64,000 bases of DNA from Spirochaetales bacterium (GTDB taxonomy: Bacteria; Spirochaetota; Spirochaetia; SZUA-6; RPPD01): positions 1 through 64,000 of the forward strand of contig JAFGSW010000021.1 in assembly GCA_016934415.1 (NCBI GenBank), read 5' to 3'. Below the pieces are notes generated by a model. It searched no databases, was not told where the DNA came from, and saw nothing but the letters and a program-made list of their open reading frames with translations. The position numbers and the translations under genes were made by a program. Of the stretch, positions 25,730 through 35,704 are shown one piece after another (the first letter of the stretch is position 1; each line of letters begins with the position of its first letter).

Positions 25730-28700
25730 GTGAAGGTGATAAATCCGCAAGCGTGGAGCACACTTCTCAGCGGGCGAATGCCAAGCGAGGAGGTCGAGGC
25801 GTTGCTCGCTCCCGTCGGTTTCGCCGACTGGCGAGCGGCCCATCGATCCCTTGTATGTATCGCGTCCGAGGCGGAGCAGCGCCGCCTTCTCGCCGGCATG
25901 CTTCCACACGTGCTCATGACCCTTTCGGCCGTGGCCGATCCCGATCGCGTGCTCCTCAATCTGGAACGGCTGGCCCGCGGCGCTCCGAATCCGATCGCCT
26001 TCCTTCGGCGTCTCAGCCGGAATCCGCGCGCGATCGAGAACCTGGCGACGTTGTTCGCCGGCAGCCAGTTCCTCACCGATATCCTTCTGCGCAACCCCGA
26101 TTACTTCGAGGAGCTCATCGATCCGAAACGCCTGGCGCAAATCAGGGCGGCGGAGCGGCTTCGCGTCGAGGCGCAAGCGGCCGTCGACGCCTCGAGCGAG
26201 GCGTCGGAGCGGCTGGACGCCCTGCGCCGCTTTCAGCGCCGCGAACTCTTGCGCATCGGCGCCTGCGATCTGCTCGACCTGTTCGACATGTCCACCGCCA
26301 CCCGGCAGCTTTCACGTCTGGCGGACGTCATGGTGCAGGTGTGCCTGACGCTCGCCTCCCGCCGCACCGGCATCAAGACCGGCGGCTTCGCCGTCATCGC
26401 CATGGGCAAACTGGGAGGCGAAGAGCTGAATTACAGCTCGGACATCGACCTGTTGTTCATCGCCGCCCCGGAAGCGTCCCGGTTCCTGACATTGGGAGAG
26501 CGCCTCATCGACGCGCTCACGAGGATCACGCCGGAAGGCTTCCTCTACCGGGTCGATATGCGTCTGCGTCCCTGGGGGCAGATGGGGGCGCTCGTCTCAT
26601 CGGTCGACGGCTACCTGACCTACCTCGATACACACGCCCTCACCTGGGAGAAGCAGGCGCTGCTTAAGGCGCGAGCGGTCGCCGGGGATGAAACGGTCGG
26701 CCGGGATTTCCTTGAGCGCATCCAGCCGGCCCTGTTCGATATGCGGCAGGCGGACATCCGCGCCGAGGTCCACGCCATGAAACAGCGGACCGAAGCCCGC
26801 CTGCGCGGTCAGGGACGCGAATGGGGCGAGGTCAAGCTGGGCGAAGGTTCCATCCGGGATATCGAGTTTGTCGTCCAGTATCTTCAGCTTGTGCACGGCG
26901 CACGGCGGACGGAGATTCGCAGCCGCAGCACGCTCGATGCGCTCAATCGCCTTTCTGCGGCCGGGCTGCTTTCGGCCGACGACCACCGCGTACTGGCCGA
27001 CGGCTACGTCCTCCTGCGCACCATCGAGCACCACCTGCAGATGATGCACTACCGGCAGACCCATACCCTTCCCGCCGACCCAATGGCCCTCGATCAACTG
27101 GCGCGGCGCCTGCGCTTTCAGGGGTCCGACGCCCGCGAGGCGTTCCTTGCCCGTTGCCAGCAGCACTGTACGGCGATCCGCGCCGTCTACCTGAAACACC
27201 TGGGAAACGGCACGGGACAAACCGCGCCCCCGCCCGCCTCACCCGTCTCCCCCAAAGTCCTGAGGCATCTGGCTCGGCTGGACGCTTCCTATACGAGCGT
27301 CTTCGGGCCGGAAGAAATTCAACGCCACACCGTCCTGGCCGATCGGCTCGCCGCCGATCATCCCGTCGCGGTTGACGCCGCGCAGCTCGATGACGGGCGC
27401 TGGCGCGTGGCGGTCATCGCCTACGACTACCCGAGCGAGCTCACCTTGATCTGCGGCCTGCTGTTCGCCTACGGTTTCACCATCGATGACGGAAACGCCT
27501 TCACGTATCGGCCGCACGAAAACACAGGGGAGACAGAAAGCGAAACGAACCGGCGGAAAATCGTCGACGTCTTCACGGTCGAGCCGGTGAGGGAAGACAT
27601 CGAGGCGGACGTCTGGACCCGCTACGCCGCCGATCTTTCCAGGCTCCTGCGGATGACGCAGGAGGGGCGGCGGCGCGAAGCGCGCGGCGAGCTCGCCAAG
27701 CAGGTGGTGGCGGCGCTCCGGAAGCGGAAAGCCGACGCGCCCGGCGCGTTGTATCCCGTGGACGTCGAAATCGACAACACCTCCTCGGACCAATACACGT
27801 TATTGACCATCGACGCCGAGGACACGCCCGGATTTCTGTACGAGCTGACCAACGCCCTGGCCCTCAGCCGGGTGTATATATCCCGGGTGACAGTCGCCTC
27901 AGCCGGACGGCGCGTCAATGACACGCTCCTCGTGACCGATGACGAGGGACGGAAGATCACCTCCCCCCGCATGATCCGCGAGCTGCGGGCGGCCATCGTC
28001 CTGATCAAGCATTTCACGCACCTGCTGCCGCTCTCCTCCAATCCCGAGAGCGCACTGCTGCATTTTCGCGAGTTTATCGACCAATTGTTCGGCCGTCCCA
28101 ATTGGCCCGACGAGCTGACGTCGCTGGAGAGCCCGGAGGTCCTCGGAGCGCTGGCCCGCGTGCTCGGAGTGAGCGAGTTCCTCTGGGACGATTTCCTCCG
28201 CATGCAGTATGCCAACCTGTTTCCGGTGGTGAAGAACGTCTCATCGCTCGAGGAATCCAAGTCGCGCGCGGCATTCCAGGCGGAATGGGCGGCCGTCTTC
28301 GCCGGTTGCAAGGGCCGCGGCGGCGAGACTTGGCGCGACGCTCTCAACGCCTTCAAGGACCGGGAGATGTTCCGCACCGACATGCGCTCTATCCTGGGAT
28401 ACATGGACGATTTCAGCCTGTTTTCGGAGGAATTGACCGACCTGGCCGAGGTCGTCATCGAGGCGGCCACCGATCTCTGTGTCGAAGAGTTGCGTGAGGA
28501 ATTCGGGGCGCCGCTGCTGGACGACGGGAGTCCGTGCCCGCTCTCTGTCTTCGCTCTGGGAAAGAGCGGAGGGCGGGAGTTGGGTTTCGCCTCCGACATC
28601 GAGTTGATGTTCATCTACGGCGGCGGCGGGAAAACCGACGGCCCCCGGCCGATTCTCGCCGCCGAGTTCTATGAAAAGACGGTCGAGACGGTCGTCCACG

Positions 28701-29383
28701 CCGTCCGGGCCCGACGCGAGGGCATTTTCCAGATTGATCTTCAGCTTCGCCCCTACGGCAAGGCGGGCGCCATGGCCGTCTCCTTCGACTCGTTCTCCCG
28801 GTACTTCGCCCCGGGCGGTCCGGCCTGGGACTACGAGCGTCAGGCGCTCGTCAGGCTGCGTCCCATTGCCGGAGACACGGAACTCGGCCGACGCGTTCTC
28901 TCGCTGCGCGACGAATACGTCTATTCGGGCGAGCCGTTCAACACGACGGCCATGCGCGCCATGCGGGAGCGCCAGATCCGCCACCTTGTCAGGGGGGGCA
29001 CGCTCAATATCAAATTCAGCCCCGGCGGCCTGGTGGACGCCGAGTACCTGGTGCAGGGGCTGCAAATCACTCACGGCCGCCGTGACCCGTCGCTGAGATC
29101 ACCCGACACCCGCCGGGCGATAACCGCCCTGGCCGCCGCGGGCATCCTCTCGGAGGAAGACCGAAAGACGTTGAGCGAATCCCACCTCTTCCTGCGCCTG
29201 GTGATCAACGCCATGAGAATGGTGCGCGGCAATGCCAAAGACCTGACCGTCCCGCCGGAAGGAAGCGAGGAGTTCGCCTTCCTGGCCGGTCGCGTGGGGT
29301 ACGCCGGCACCGCCCGTCTTCACGAGGATCTTCTCCGCCACATGGCCGCGGTGCGGGAGCTGGCGTCGCGGCTGCTCCCGTGA
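25730..29383 (+). CDS. glnE: GlnE-like glutamine synthetase adenylyltransferase with internal ACT-like domains
   Basis: A 1217-residue protein, longer than the usual ~950 of GlnE, which adds or removes AMP on glutamine synthetase. The first nucleotidyltransferase domain has MGKLGGEELNYSSDIDLLF (~223-242) and RVDMRLRPWG (~280). Two stretches between the catalytic halves look like ACT domains: VAVIAYDYPSELTLICGLL (~560) and LTIDAEDTPGFLYELTNAL (~690). The second catalytic half has LGKSGGRELGFASDIELMF (~941-960) and QIDLQLRPYGK (~1005). There the second Asp of the DxD metal motif is Glu. The ACT insertion, reminiscent of GlnD, suggests direct amino-acid sensing. Start is GTG 25730 or 25736, the latter better spaced from AAGGGG. 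Confidence 0.85.
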   Translation: MKVINPQAWSTLLSGRMPSEEVEALLAPVGFADWRAAHRSLVCIASEAEQRRLLAGMLPHVLMTLSAVADPDRVLLNLERLARGAPNPIAFLRRLSRNPRAIENLATLFAGSQFLTDILLRNPDYFEELIDPKRLAQIRAAERLRVEAQAAVDASSEASERLDALRRFQRRELLRIGACDLLDLFDMSTATRQLSRLADVMVQVCLTLASRRTGIKTGGFAVIAMGKLGGEELNYSSDIDLLFIAAPEASRFLTLGERLIDALTRITPEGFLYRVDMRLRPWGQMGALVSSVDGYLTYLDTHALTWEKQALLKARAVAGDETVGRDFLERIQPALFDMRQADIRAEVHAMKQRTEARLRGQGREWGEVKLGEGSIRDIEFVVQYLQLVHGARRTEIRSRSTLDALNRLSAAGLLSADDHRVLADGYVLLRTIEHHLQMMHYRQTHTLPADPMALDQLARRLRFQGSDAREAFLARCQQHCTAIRAVYLKHLGNGTGQTAPPPASPVSPKVLRHLARLDASYTSVFGPEEIQRHTVLADRLAADHPVAVDAAQLDDGRWRVAVIAYDYPSELTLICGLLFAYGFTIDDGNAFTYRPHENTGETESETNRRKIVDVFTVEPVREDIEADVWTRYAADLSRLLRMTQEGRRREARGELAKQVVAALRKRKADAPGALYPVDVEIDNTSSDQYTLLTIDAEDTPGFLYELTNALALSRVYISRVTVASAGRRVNDTLLVTDDEGRKITSPRMIRELRAAIVLIKHFTHLLPLSSNPESALLHFREFIDQLFGRPNWPDELTSLESPEVLGALARVLGVSEFLWDDFLRMQYANLFPVVKNVSSLEESKSRAAFQAEWAAVFAGCKGRGGETWRDALNAFKDREMFRTDMRSILGYMDDFSLFSEELTDLAEVVIEAATDLCVEELREEFGAPLLDDGSPCPLSVFALGKSGGRELGFASDIELMFIYGGGGKTDGPRPILAAEFYEKTVETVVHAVRARREGIFQIDLQLRPYGKAGAMAVSFDSFSRYFAPGGPAWDYERQALVRLRPIAGDTELGRRVLSLRDEYVYSGEPFNTTAMRAMRERQIRHLVRGGTLNIKFSPGGLVDAEYLVQGLQITHGRRDPSLRSPDTRRAITALAAAGILSEEDRKTLSESHLFLRLVINAMRMVRGNAKDLTVPPEGSEEFAFLAGRVGYAGTARLHEDLLRHMAAVRELASRLLP

Positions 29384-29583
29384 GTGACAACCGCGTCTTG
29401 CGAAGAGGGGGTCCATGGATTATACGGATAATCCGGCGGCCTTTGTTCTATCGACGATGAATTGATTTTCCAGCGACAAAGGAGTCGTCGCGCCCGATCG
29501 ATCTCCACAGGCGAATGCTGAAAGCGCTATCAAAAAAACGAGTGCATATTTCACTTCGATAACTATTTTCTTGAATGTTCCCA

Positions 29584-29640
29584 TTTCCTCCTTATCCGTG
29601 TCAACTATTCATATCCGCGTCATCCGCAGTTTTTCCCACG
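29584..29640. repeat. Family A-like intergenic repeat
   Basis: CCTTATCCGTGTC and CATATCCGCGTCATCCGCAG belong to the TATCCGTG/ATCCGCG word family. No clear inverted left arm is visible, though 29419-29431 holds ATTATACGGATAAT, itself nearly palindromic. The rest of the 29384-29664 interval shows no gene. Confidence 0.5.
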
Positions 29641-29664
29641 CTCTCATCCACGCTCATCTTTTCT

Positions 29665-31728
29665 CTACTTCCAATCCTTCATCTTCTGGGCGAGGGTGTT
29701 GCGATGGATGCCGAGGAGGGCGGCGGCGTCGGTCTGTTTATTGTCGGACTGGACGAGGGCGTAATCGATGAGGATTTTTTCCACCCGCTCCATGACCGCG
29801 TCGTACATGAAGCCCGGCGAAGCGGCTTTGGCCGCATCCAAAATCGTCCTGTTGAAATCCTCGTCACTCCGTTTCCCATCGCGCGGCTCGGGGATACTCC
29901 GGCGCAGGTCCTCGGGCAGCGATTCGGTTTCGATCCGGGCGCCCTTCGTGAGGATCACGGCCCTCTCGATGACGTTCTGGAGCTCCCGGATGTTTCCCGG
30001 CCAGGTATACGTGGACAGCACCTCCAGGCAGCCGGGGGAGATGCCGGAAATCCTCTTTTTATATTTCTTGTTGTACATGTCGAGAAAGAAATCCGCCAGA
30101 AGGGGAACATCGTCACGCCGTTCGCGCAGGGGCGGCAGGTGAAGGTTGATCACGTTGATGCGGTAAAAAAGGTCCTCCCGGAACTTGCCCTCGGCGGAAA
30201 GCTTCTTCAGGTCCTTGTTGGTGGCCACCACCACCCGCACATCCACCGGGACGCCCTTTTCGGCGCCGATCGGCTCAACGATCTTGTCCTGCAGCACGCG
30301 CAGGATCTTGGCCTGCAGGTTGAAATCGAGGTCGCCGATCTCGTCCAGGAACATCGTGCCGCCGTCGGCCTGAACGAACTTGCCCTTACGGTCGCGGTCC
30401 GCGCCCGTAAAGGCGCCCTTCCGGTAGCCGAAAAGCTCCGACTCGAGGAGCGTGGGAGGAATGGCGGCGCAGTTCAGGCTCACGAATGGCTTGTCCCAGC
30501 GCGCGCTCTTGTAGTGGAGCAGCCCGGCGATCATTTCCTTGCCCGTCCCGGTTTCGCCGGTTACGAGCATCGTGGCCTCGGTGTTGGAGACGATCCCGAC
30601 GGCGTCCAGAATCTCGCGGACGCTCTTGTCCTTGCCGATGAAGACGATGCTTGACTCACGCTCGACAAGGCGATCCTTGAGCTCAAGGTTGGCCTTGAGG
30701 AGCTGTTCCTTCTCGCGCTCGGCCTTCACGTACAGGTGGACCCGGTTGGAGATCATCGACGCGATGAGCTTGGCGAGGGCGTAGACGCTCTCGGAATCCT
30801 CCGGTGATCGGAACTCACGCTCCCAGCTCAAGACCCCGACGGTCTTGTTCTCGTAACGGATGGGCACGGCATAGAACGATACCGTGGCCTTGCCCCGCCA
30901 GATCTTCATGCGGTTGAGGAATTCCGGCTCCTGGGAGACATCCTTGATGTGAATCCCCTTGCCCGACTGGTACACGCGGCCGACGACGCCCTCGCCGACC
31001 TGGTAGACTCCGCGCTTCATCGCCTCCGCGCTCAGGCGGAAGCCGTCGAAAATGGTGAGCTTGTCGTCCCGGTCGAGGAGCACGAGCATGCCCCTTTCCA
31101 CGGCGATTCGTCCGGAAATGGCGGCCATGATCTTCCGGAACATCCGGTCGAGTGGGAGGTCTTCCTCAAGCAGCTCGGCGGTCTCGATGAGGAGCGCCTG
31201 CCGGGCAAGCTGGTCCTTGAGGCTCCCGATCAGGCTTTCCTTGGACAGGATCTGGGCTACGAAATTGGAAATGGCGAGGAGGATGTCCCGGTGCTCGGCG
31301 GTGAAAGCGGCGGGGCGGTTCGAATCCACGTTGATGACGCCGATAATCCGCTCCTCGCTCTTGAGCGGAACGGCCAGTTCCGACTTCAAATCGTCTCGGA
31401 CGCTCACGTAGTATTTCACGGCCGCGACGTCCGGAATGAGAAGCGCCTGTCCGGTCTGCGCCACCCGGCCCGTCACCCCCTCGCCGATCCGGAGTCGGAC
31501 GGAATGCACCTTTTCGGCCTGTATGCCGCGAGCCGCCTTGATTTCGAGCACTTCTGTCTCGGGATTGATGAGCATGATGCTCCCCGTGAGCGCCCCGGTG
31601 ATCTCGATGAAGCGGTCGAGGAGAAAATTGAGCATTTCCTCCGGGGTCCGGGCCGAGTTGATCACCCCTATCAATTCTTCCAGAAACGCGAGCCGTCTGT
31701 CGTTATCCATACCATAATCCGAATGCAA
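29665..31728 (-). CDS. Sigma-54-dependent transcriptional activator (GAF-GAF-AAA-Fis)
   Basis: A 687-residue bacterial enhancer-binding protein. Two GAF sensory domains occupy about residues 5-155 and 175-325; the AAA+ ATPase follows with Walker A GETGTGKE (~393), the sigma-54 contact loop GAFTGA (~447), Walker [13 protein letters not shown] (~465) and the arginine-finger region. The last ~45 residues are a Fis-type HTH ([21 protein letters not shown]). There is no receiver domain, so it is NifA/FhlA-like rather than NtrC-like and probably senses a small molecule or partner such as PII. Three sigma-54 promoters in the adjacent nitrogen genes make it the prime candidate activator. Start could also be the ATG at 31710; no Shine-Dalgarno favours either. 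Confidence 0.88.
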   Translation of the reverse strand: MHSDYGMDNDRRLAFLEELIGVINSARTPEEMLNFLLDRFIEITGALTGSIMLINPETEVLEIKAARGIQAEKVHSVRLRIGEGVTGRVAQTGQALLIPDVAAVKYYVSVRDDLKSELAVPLKSEERIIGVINVDSNRPAAFTAEHRDILLAISNFVAQILSKESLIGSLKDQLARQALLIETAELLEEDLPLDRMFRKIMAAISGRIAVERGMLVLLDRDDKLTIFDGFRLSAEAMKRGVYQVGEGVVGRVYQSGKGIHIKDVSQEPEFLNRMKIWRGKATVSFYAVPIRYENKTVGVLSWEREFRSPEDSESVYALAKLIASMISNRVHLYVKAEREKEQLLKANLELKDRLVERESSIVFIGKDKSVREILDAVGIVSNTEATMLVTGETGTGKEMIAGLLHYKSARWDKPFVSLNCAAIPPTLLESELFGYRKGAFTGADRDRKGKFVQADGGTMFLDEIGDLDFNLQAKILRVLQDKIVEPIGAEKGVPVDVRVVVATNKDLKKLSAEGKFREDLFYRINVINLHLPPLRERRDDVPLLADFFLDMYNKKYKKRISGISPGCLEVLSTYTWPGNIRELQNVIERAVILTKGARIETESLPEDLRRSIPEPRDGKRSDEDFNRTILDAAKAASPGFMYDAVMERVEKILIDYALVQSDNKQTDAAALLGIHRNTLAQKMKDWK

Positions 31729-31824
31729 TTCAGATTATGATAAACGAACTCTTCCCGCCGGACAAGTGCCGGCCGGTAAAAAAATCCTCGATCGAGGTAC
31801 GACGGGCGGGCGCGGCGCCAGGCT

Positions 31825-32049
31825 TCAATCGTCCGAGACTTCGCCTTCAATGAACTGGGTGGCGAGAATGCGCAGTATTTTTTCCGCTTCCCCCCTCGTG
31901 ACGAACACATGGTCGCCGCCGAAAAAAAGCTGCTTGACCTGGATCGTGTCGTAGACCTGGCGGTAGACAACCGCGTACCCGGTGTACCCGAGATCGTATT
32001 CAAGCTCGTGAACGAAGATTTCGAAACCGTTGTTTTTGTGGAATTCCAT
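31825..32049 (-). CDS. Small conserved-looking hypothetical protein
   Basis: A 74-residue protein, acidic overall, with a compact alpha/beta-like pattern (FEIFVHELEYDLGYTGYAVV, then RGEAEKILRILATQFIEGE). No motif is recognised. Coding status is supported by GGGAGGA five bases before the ATG and by its position immediately downstream of, and on the same strand as, the TPR gene (gap 84 bp). Confidence 0.55.
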   Translation of the reverse strand: MEFHKNNGFEIFVHELEYDLGYTGYAVVYRQVYDTIQVKQLFFGGDHVFVTRGEAEKILRILATQFIEGEVSDD

Positions 32050-32133
32050 AAATCCTCCCGACTACCAGAACGCCGGAAGGTACTCCGCGCTTTCAGACGG
32101 CCGAGAAAAGCAGAGTATACGAAACGCTTTCTA

Positions 32134-33150
32134 TTATCCCGAACGACGCACTTTGCCTCGGTATTCCTCCAGCTCGGCCTTGATGCGGGGGTGGTCGGGA
32201 AAACGTTCCACGATTTCCTCGAGCCTGCCGACGGCCTCCTTGTAGCGGCCGGTTTTCTCCAGGATGTGGGCCAAACCGACGCGCGCGTACATGTCGTCTC
32301 CGATTTTCAAAGCCCGGTTGAAATAACGCGCGGCCGTGTCCAGGTCTCCCACGTTTACGCACATATCGCCGGCCCGGGTGAGAATGGACTGGTTGTCCGG
32401 CTCGCGCGCGAGAATCTTCTCGTAATATTCCTTCGCGACGACGAAATTCCCCGTGCCGCGCCGGCAATCGGCGATGCCGAAGATGACCGAAAAGTCTTCA
32501 GGAAGCAGCTTCGCCGCGCTCTCGAAATACGGCAGCGCTTTTTTGAATTCGCAGGCTCGCCGGTGGCAGTTGCCGACCGCGGTCAGAATTTCGGCGTCCC
32601 GGGCCAGCGATTTATCCGCCCGCAAGACTTCTTCCCAGTACGCGATTCCCTCGTGGAACATTTTCATTTCGTAATACAGGTATCCCAGACCCTTGACGGC
32701 GTGGAGGAAGCCGGGGTCGATTTTCAACGCTTCATTGTAATATTCCCTGGCGTGTTCGAAATCCAAGAGCTTTCGATAGGCGTCGCCGATGCTCGCCAGC
32801 ACCGCGGTTTTATTCCTGCCGTGCTCCAGACACCGGCGCCACGTCTCGATCGCCTGGGGAAGATCGTTCAGGCCGCGATAACAATCGGCGAGTCCGAAAC
32901 GCGCGTAATCGTTTTCCGGGTGCCGATCGAGGCACTCCTGAAAAAACCCCGCCGCCGCGCGAAAATCTCCTCGCCTCTTGGCGGCGTCGCCCATTCCGGA
33001 CAAAGCGTACACGTTGCCCTCTTCGAGCGCCAGCGCCGCGCGAAAGTTGTCCTCCGCCTGTTCAAGCCGGTGCATTTTAAGAAAGCGGAAGCCCTCCTTG
33101 GTGAGCTCGACCACCGCCTTATGCTCGTCTTTTTCTTCTTCGAAGCCCAT
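32134..33150 (-). CDS. TPR-repeat protein
   Basis: A 338-residue protein made almost entirely of tetratricopeptide repeats, about nine, each with the W/L-G-Y-A-F-A-P pattern (for example GLADCYRGLNDLPQAIETWRR and AREYYNEALKIDPG). No signal peptide is present from the chosen start, so a cytoplasmic scaffold is likely. The start at 33150 (MGFEEEKDEH) has AAAGGA seven bases upstream; the open frame extends 52 codons further through Arg-rich, non-repeat sequence that is probably untranslated. Partner unknown. Confidence 0.75.
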   Translation of the reverse strand: MGFEEEKDEHKAVVELTKEGFRFLKMHRLEQAEDNFRAALALEEGNVYALSGMGDAAKRRGDFRAAAGFFQECLDRHPENDYARFGLADCYRGLNDLPQAIETWRRCLEHGRNKTAVLASIGDAYRKLLDFEHAREYYNEALKIDPGFLHAVKGLGYLYYEMKMFHEGIAYWEEVLRADKSLARDAEILTAVGNCHRRACEFKKALPYFESAAKLLPEDFSVIFGIADCRRGTGNFVVAKEYYEKILAREPDNQSILTRAGDMCVNVGDLDTAARYFNRALKIGDDMYARVGLAHILEKTGRYKEAVGRLEEIVERFPDHPRIKAELEEYRGKVRRSG

Positions 33151-33429
33151 GCCGTAGTCCTTTGGTCGGTCACGCGCGTCGTCCGTCGCCGAATCGGCCA
33201 CGGTACTCGGGAATGGCGCTGCGCGGCCTGCGCCGCGGACTGAACGCGGGCGCTTCATTCTTCCTGAAAGAACAAACCGCCGTCGGCAGCCGTCACGCAT
33301 TTCCAAGACTCACTCCAATATTAACCTAAGCCCGGACGATTTTCAATTTTTTCGGGCGTCAAGGCGCTCTCCGCCCCCCGCACCCCGTATGCACTTGCCC
33401 AGATCGGTCCAGACGATTATGCTCGAACC

Positions 33430-35007
33430 ATGGTGTTTTCACAGCCGGCCGCACTGACGCGAAAGCGCCTGAGCGCGCGCGCCGCACTCGCGGTCATCGC
33501 GTTCGCATTCACCGCCTGCGCCCGCCCGCTCACCAGGGACGACATCACCGCCGACCGGCTCCAAGCCCGCGTCGCCTACCTCGCCTCCGATTCGCTTCAG
33601 GGGCGCATGACCGGCACCCCCGGCGTCGCCGCGGCCGAAGAGTACATTGCCGGCGCCTTCCGGGAAGCGGGGTTGGACTTCGCTTCCGGACAAGAGGATT
33701 ATTTCCTCGATTTCAACCTGTACGAATTCGGATTCGACCGGCGCGCCGTACGGCTTTCGCTCAAGACCGGGCAACGATACTATCGGGGCGTCATGAACAG
33801 GGACTTCGTCCCGCTCCCTTTTTCCGCGGACGGGCTCGCCCTGGGAGAGATTGTCTTTGCCGGATACGGCGTCATCGCCCCGGAGGAGAAATACGACGAT
33901 TACGACGGCCTCGACGTGCGGGGGAAAATCGTGCTCGCGTTCCGCTACGAGCCGCCGCGCCTCTCCATGCGGACGCCTTCCGGAAAATACGATTATTCGA
34001 AGCGCGCCTATTTCACCACCAAGACGAAAACGGCCGCCGGCCGCGGAGCGCGCGCCATCCTCTTCGTCACCGTTCCGGGAGCGGACTCGGACATCATGAA
34101 CGATTTCCGGTCCGAGACGCGGATGAGCCTGTCGAGAGGGATCCCCGACAACCCCGTTTTCCGTTCGCAAGACGACCGGAATAACCGGCTCGACATCCCG
34201 GCTTTTCTGGTATCCGTCCCGTTTGGCGACAGGTTGTTCAGAACGGCGGGACTCGTCCCGAAACGGGTTATCGAGGAGCTCAACAACGGGAAAAAAGCTC
34301 GTGGCTATTCGCTGCGCGGCGCCTCGGCCCTGCTCTTCAGCCGCCGTTTTGCGCCGTCCCGCCCGGTTCGGGCCAGGAACGTGGCCGCGTTCGTGCCCGG
34401 TTCGGATCCGGCCCTGGCGAACCAATGGATCGTCGTGGCCGCGCACCACGACCACATCGGAACGACTTCCTCGGGCACCGCCGACACGGTGTACAACGGC
34501 GCCGACGACAACGCTTCCGGCTCAAGCGGCGTCATCGAGCTCGCCCGTGTCCTGACCGGCCGCTCGCCGCGCCTGAAGCACAGCCTGCTGTTTCTCACTT
34601 TTTCCGGGGAGGAGGAAGGGCTGCTCGGCTCCGAAGCGCTGTTCGACGACGACCTGCTTCCCACGACCGGGATCCGATACATGTGCAATCTGGACATGAT
34701 CGGCAGGAACCCGGAAAAAGCCCTCCAGGTCCTCGTCCGGCGGAATGACGACCCGCTCATCAACGCGGCGCGGAAGTTTTTAGCCGGTCAGCCCTTGAAG
34801 ACGGAAGTGGTATATAAAACGGAAGACGTGTACAGCGACGACTACTCGTTTGCCCAGCGGAAGATCCCCACTTTTTTCTTTTTCTCCGGCCTGCACGACG
34901 ACTACCACGGCCTCAAGGACGAGGCCGACCGCCTCGATTATCCCGCGCTTGAAAAACGCGTCCGGCTCATCTACGATTTCATCGTTTTTTTGGACGGTCA
35001 GTCCTGA
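33430..35007 (+). CDS. M28-family metallopeptidase lipoprotein with PA domain
   Basis: A 525-residue protein with a signal segment ending in FTAC, a plausible lipobox. A PA-like insert (residues ~130-230: EIVFAGYGVIAP, GLDVRGKIVLAF) precedes the peptidase domain. The di-zinc ligands of M28 are all visible: HHDH (~340), GADDNASGSSG (~357), the catalytic SGEEEGLLGS (~390), NLDMIGR (~420) and the final His in LHDDYHG (~490). It is expected to be an aminopeptidase acting in the periplasm or at the surface. It stands alone; the next gene is convergent. Confidence 0.88.
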   Translation: MVFSQPAALTRKRLSARAALAVIAFAFTACARPLTRDDITADRLQARVAYLASDSLQGRMTGTPGVAAAEEYIAGAFREAGLDFASGQEDYFLDFNLYEFGFDRRAVRLSLKTGQRYYRGVMNRDFVPLPFSADGLALGEIVFAGYGVIAPEEKYDDYDGLDVRGKIVLAFRYEPPRLSMRTPSGKYDYSKRAYFTTKTKTAAGRGARAILFVTVPGADSDIMNDFRSETRMSLSRGIPDNPVFRSQDDRNNRLDIPAFLVSVPFGDRLFRTAGLVPKRVIEELNNGKKARGYSLRGASALLFSRRFAPSRPVRARNVAAFVPGSDPALANQWIVVAAHHDHIGTTSSGTADTVYNGADDNASGSSGVIELARVLTGRSPRLKHSLLFLTFSGEEEGLLGSEALFDDDLLPTTGIRYMCNLDMIGRNPEKALQVLVRRNDDPLINAARKFLAGQPLKTEVVYKTEDVYSDDYSFAQRKIPTFFFFSGLHDDYHGLKDEADRLDYPALEKRVRLIYDFIVFLDGQS

Positions 35008-35013
35008 TCCGGC

Positions 35014-35523
35014 CTATGTTCCTATGGAAATCGACGCACTTCTATTATTCTGGAAGAAACGCTGATCGATGGCGATGGCCGCCAAAACGACCGGTTCCAT
35101 GGGCAGACGCTCCTCCAGAGAAACCGTGAATTTGTCCCGGAACGCGAATTCCTTGTGAATCGTAAACGTTTCCTTGCCGGAAGCGTCGACGGCGGCAAAA
35201 CTCCAGGCGAACAGACCGCCCTTGGCCTTGTACTGCCGCCCGCCCAGGTTCATGACGAACGACTTGACGAACGCGAAAAAGGGGAATTGGATGTCTCCCA
35301 CGGCGCCGCCGTCAGGCGTGGAAATGAAGAACTTCGTCTTGAAGAAATTCCCCTTGAGCACGTGCGTCTTTTCGCCGTCCGCGCCTTTCATCATCTCCAG
35401 GTATGGGGAGAAGGTGAATATCTTGCCTTTCACGGTGAATAGTACGGGACCGTCCTTGGTCTCCCGCACCAGATAGGTGGCGGACAAGGCCAGGATTTTT
35501 TGGGTGACGATGTAGGTTTTCAT
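35014..35523 (-). CDS. LURP-one-related (Tubby-like fold) protein
   Basis: A 169-residue protein with the beta-strand succession of the LURP-one-related/Tubby-C family: YIVTQKILALSATYLVRE, GPVLFTVKGKIFTFSPYLEM, HVLKGNFFKTKFFI and FTIHKEFAFRDKFTVSL. Bacterial members have no settled function. The ATG at 35523 is preferred because the family pattern begins there; a GTG 36 bp upstream adds residues without homology. It ends seven bases from the convergent M28 gene. Confidence 0.65.
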   Translation of the reverse strand: MKTYIVTQKILALSATYLVRETKDGPVLFTVKGKIFTFSPYLEMMKGADGEKTHVLKGNFFKTKFFISTPDGGAVGDIQFPFFAFVKSFVMNLGGRQYKAKGGLFAWSFAAVDASGKETFTIHKEFAFRDKFTVSLEERLPMEPVVLAAIAIDQRFFQNNRSASISIGT

Positions 35524-35569
35524 GTTATAAGCATAATACGCGGAGAAGACTTTTACCACGAAAAAAAGA

Positions 35570-35686
35570 GAACCACGGATAACACTTATTCGTTATAACA
35601 ATTCCAGTAAACGTAATGCACGCAATTCCATTTTTGTTTTTCCTCCCATCCGTGTAATCCGTCTTTATCCGTGTTATCCGTGGTTC
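35570..35686. repeat. Family A intergenic element with 16-bp inverted ends
   Basis: GAACCACGGATAACAC (35570-35585) and GTGTTATCCGTGGTTC (35671-35686) are perfect inverted repeats. The right arm is preceded by a second word pair (ATCCGTGTAATCCGTCTTT). The ~85-bp interior encodes nothing obvious. It fills the gap between the LURP-like gene and aroB. Confidence 0.8.
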
Positions 35687-35704
35687 CCTTCTCTCCCCGC
35701 CCCG

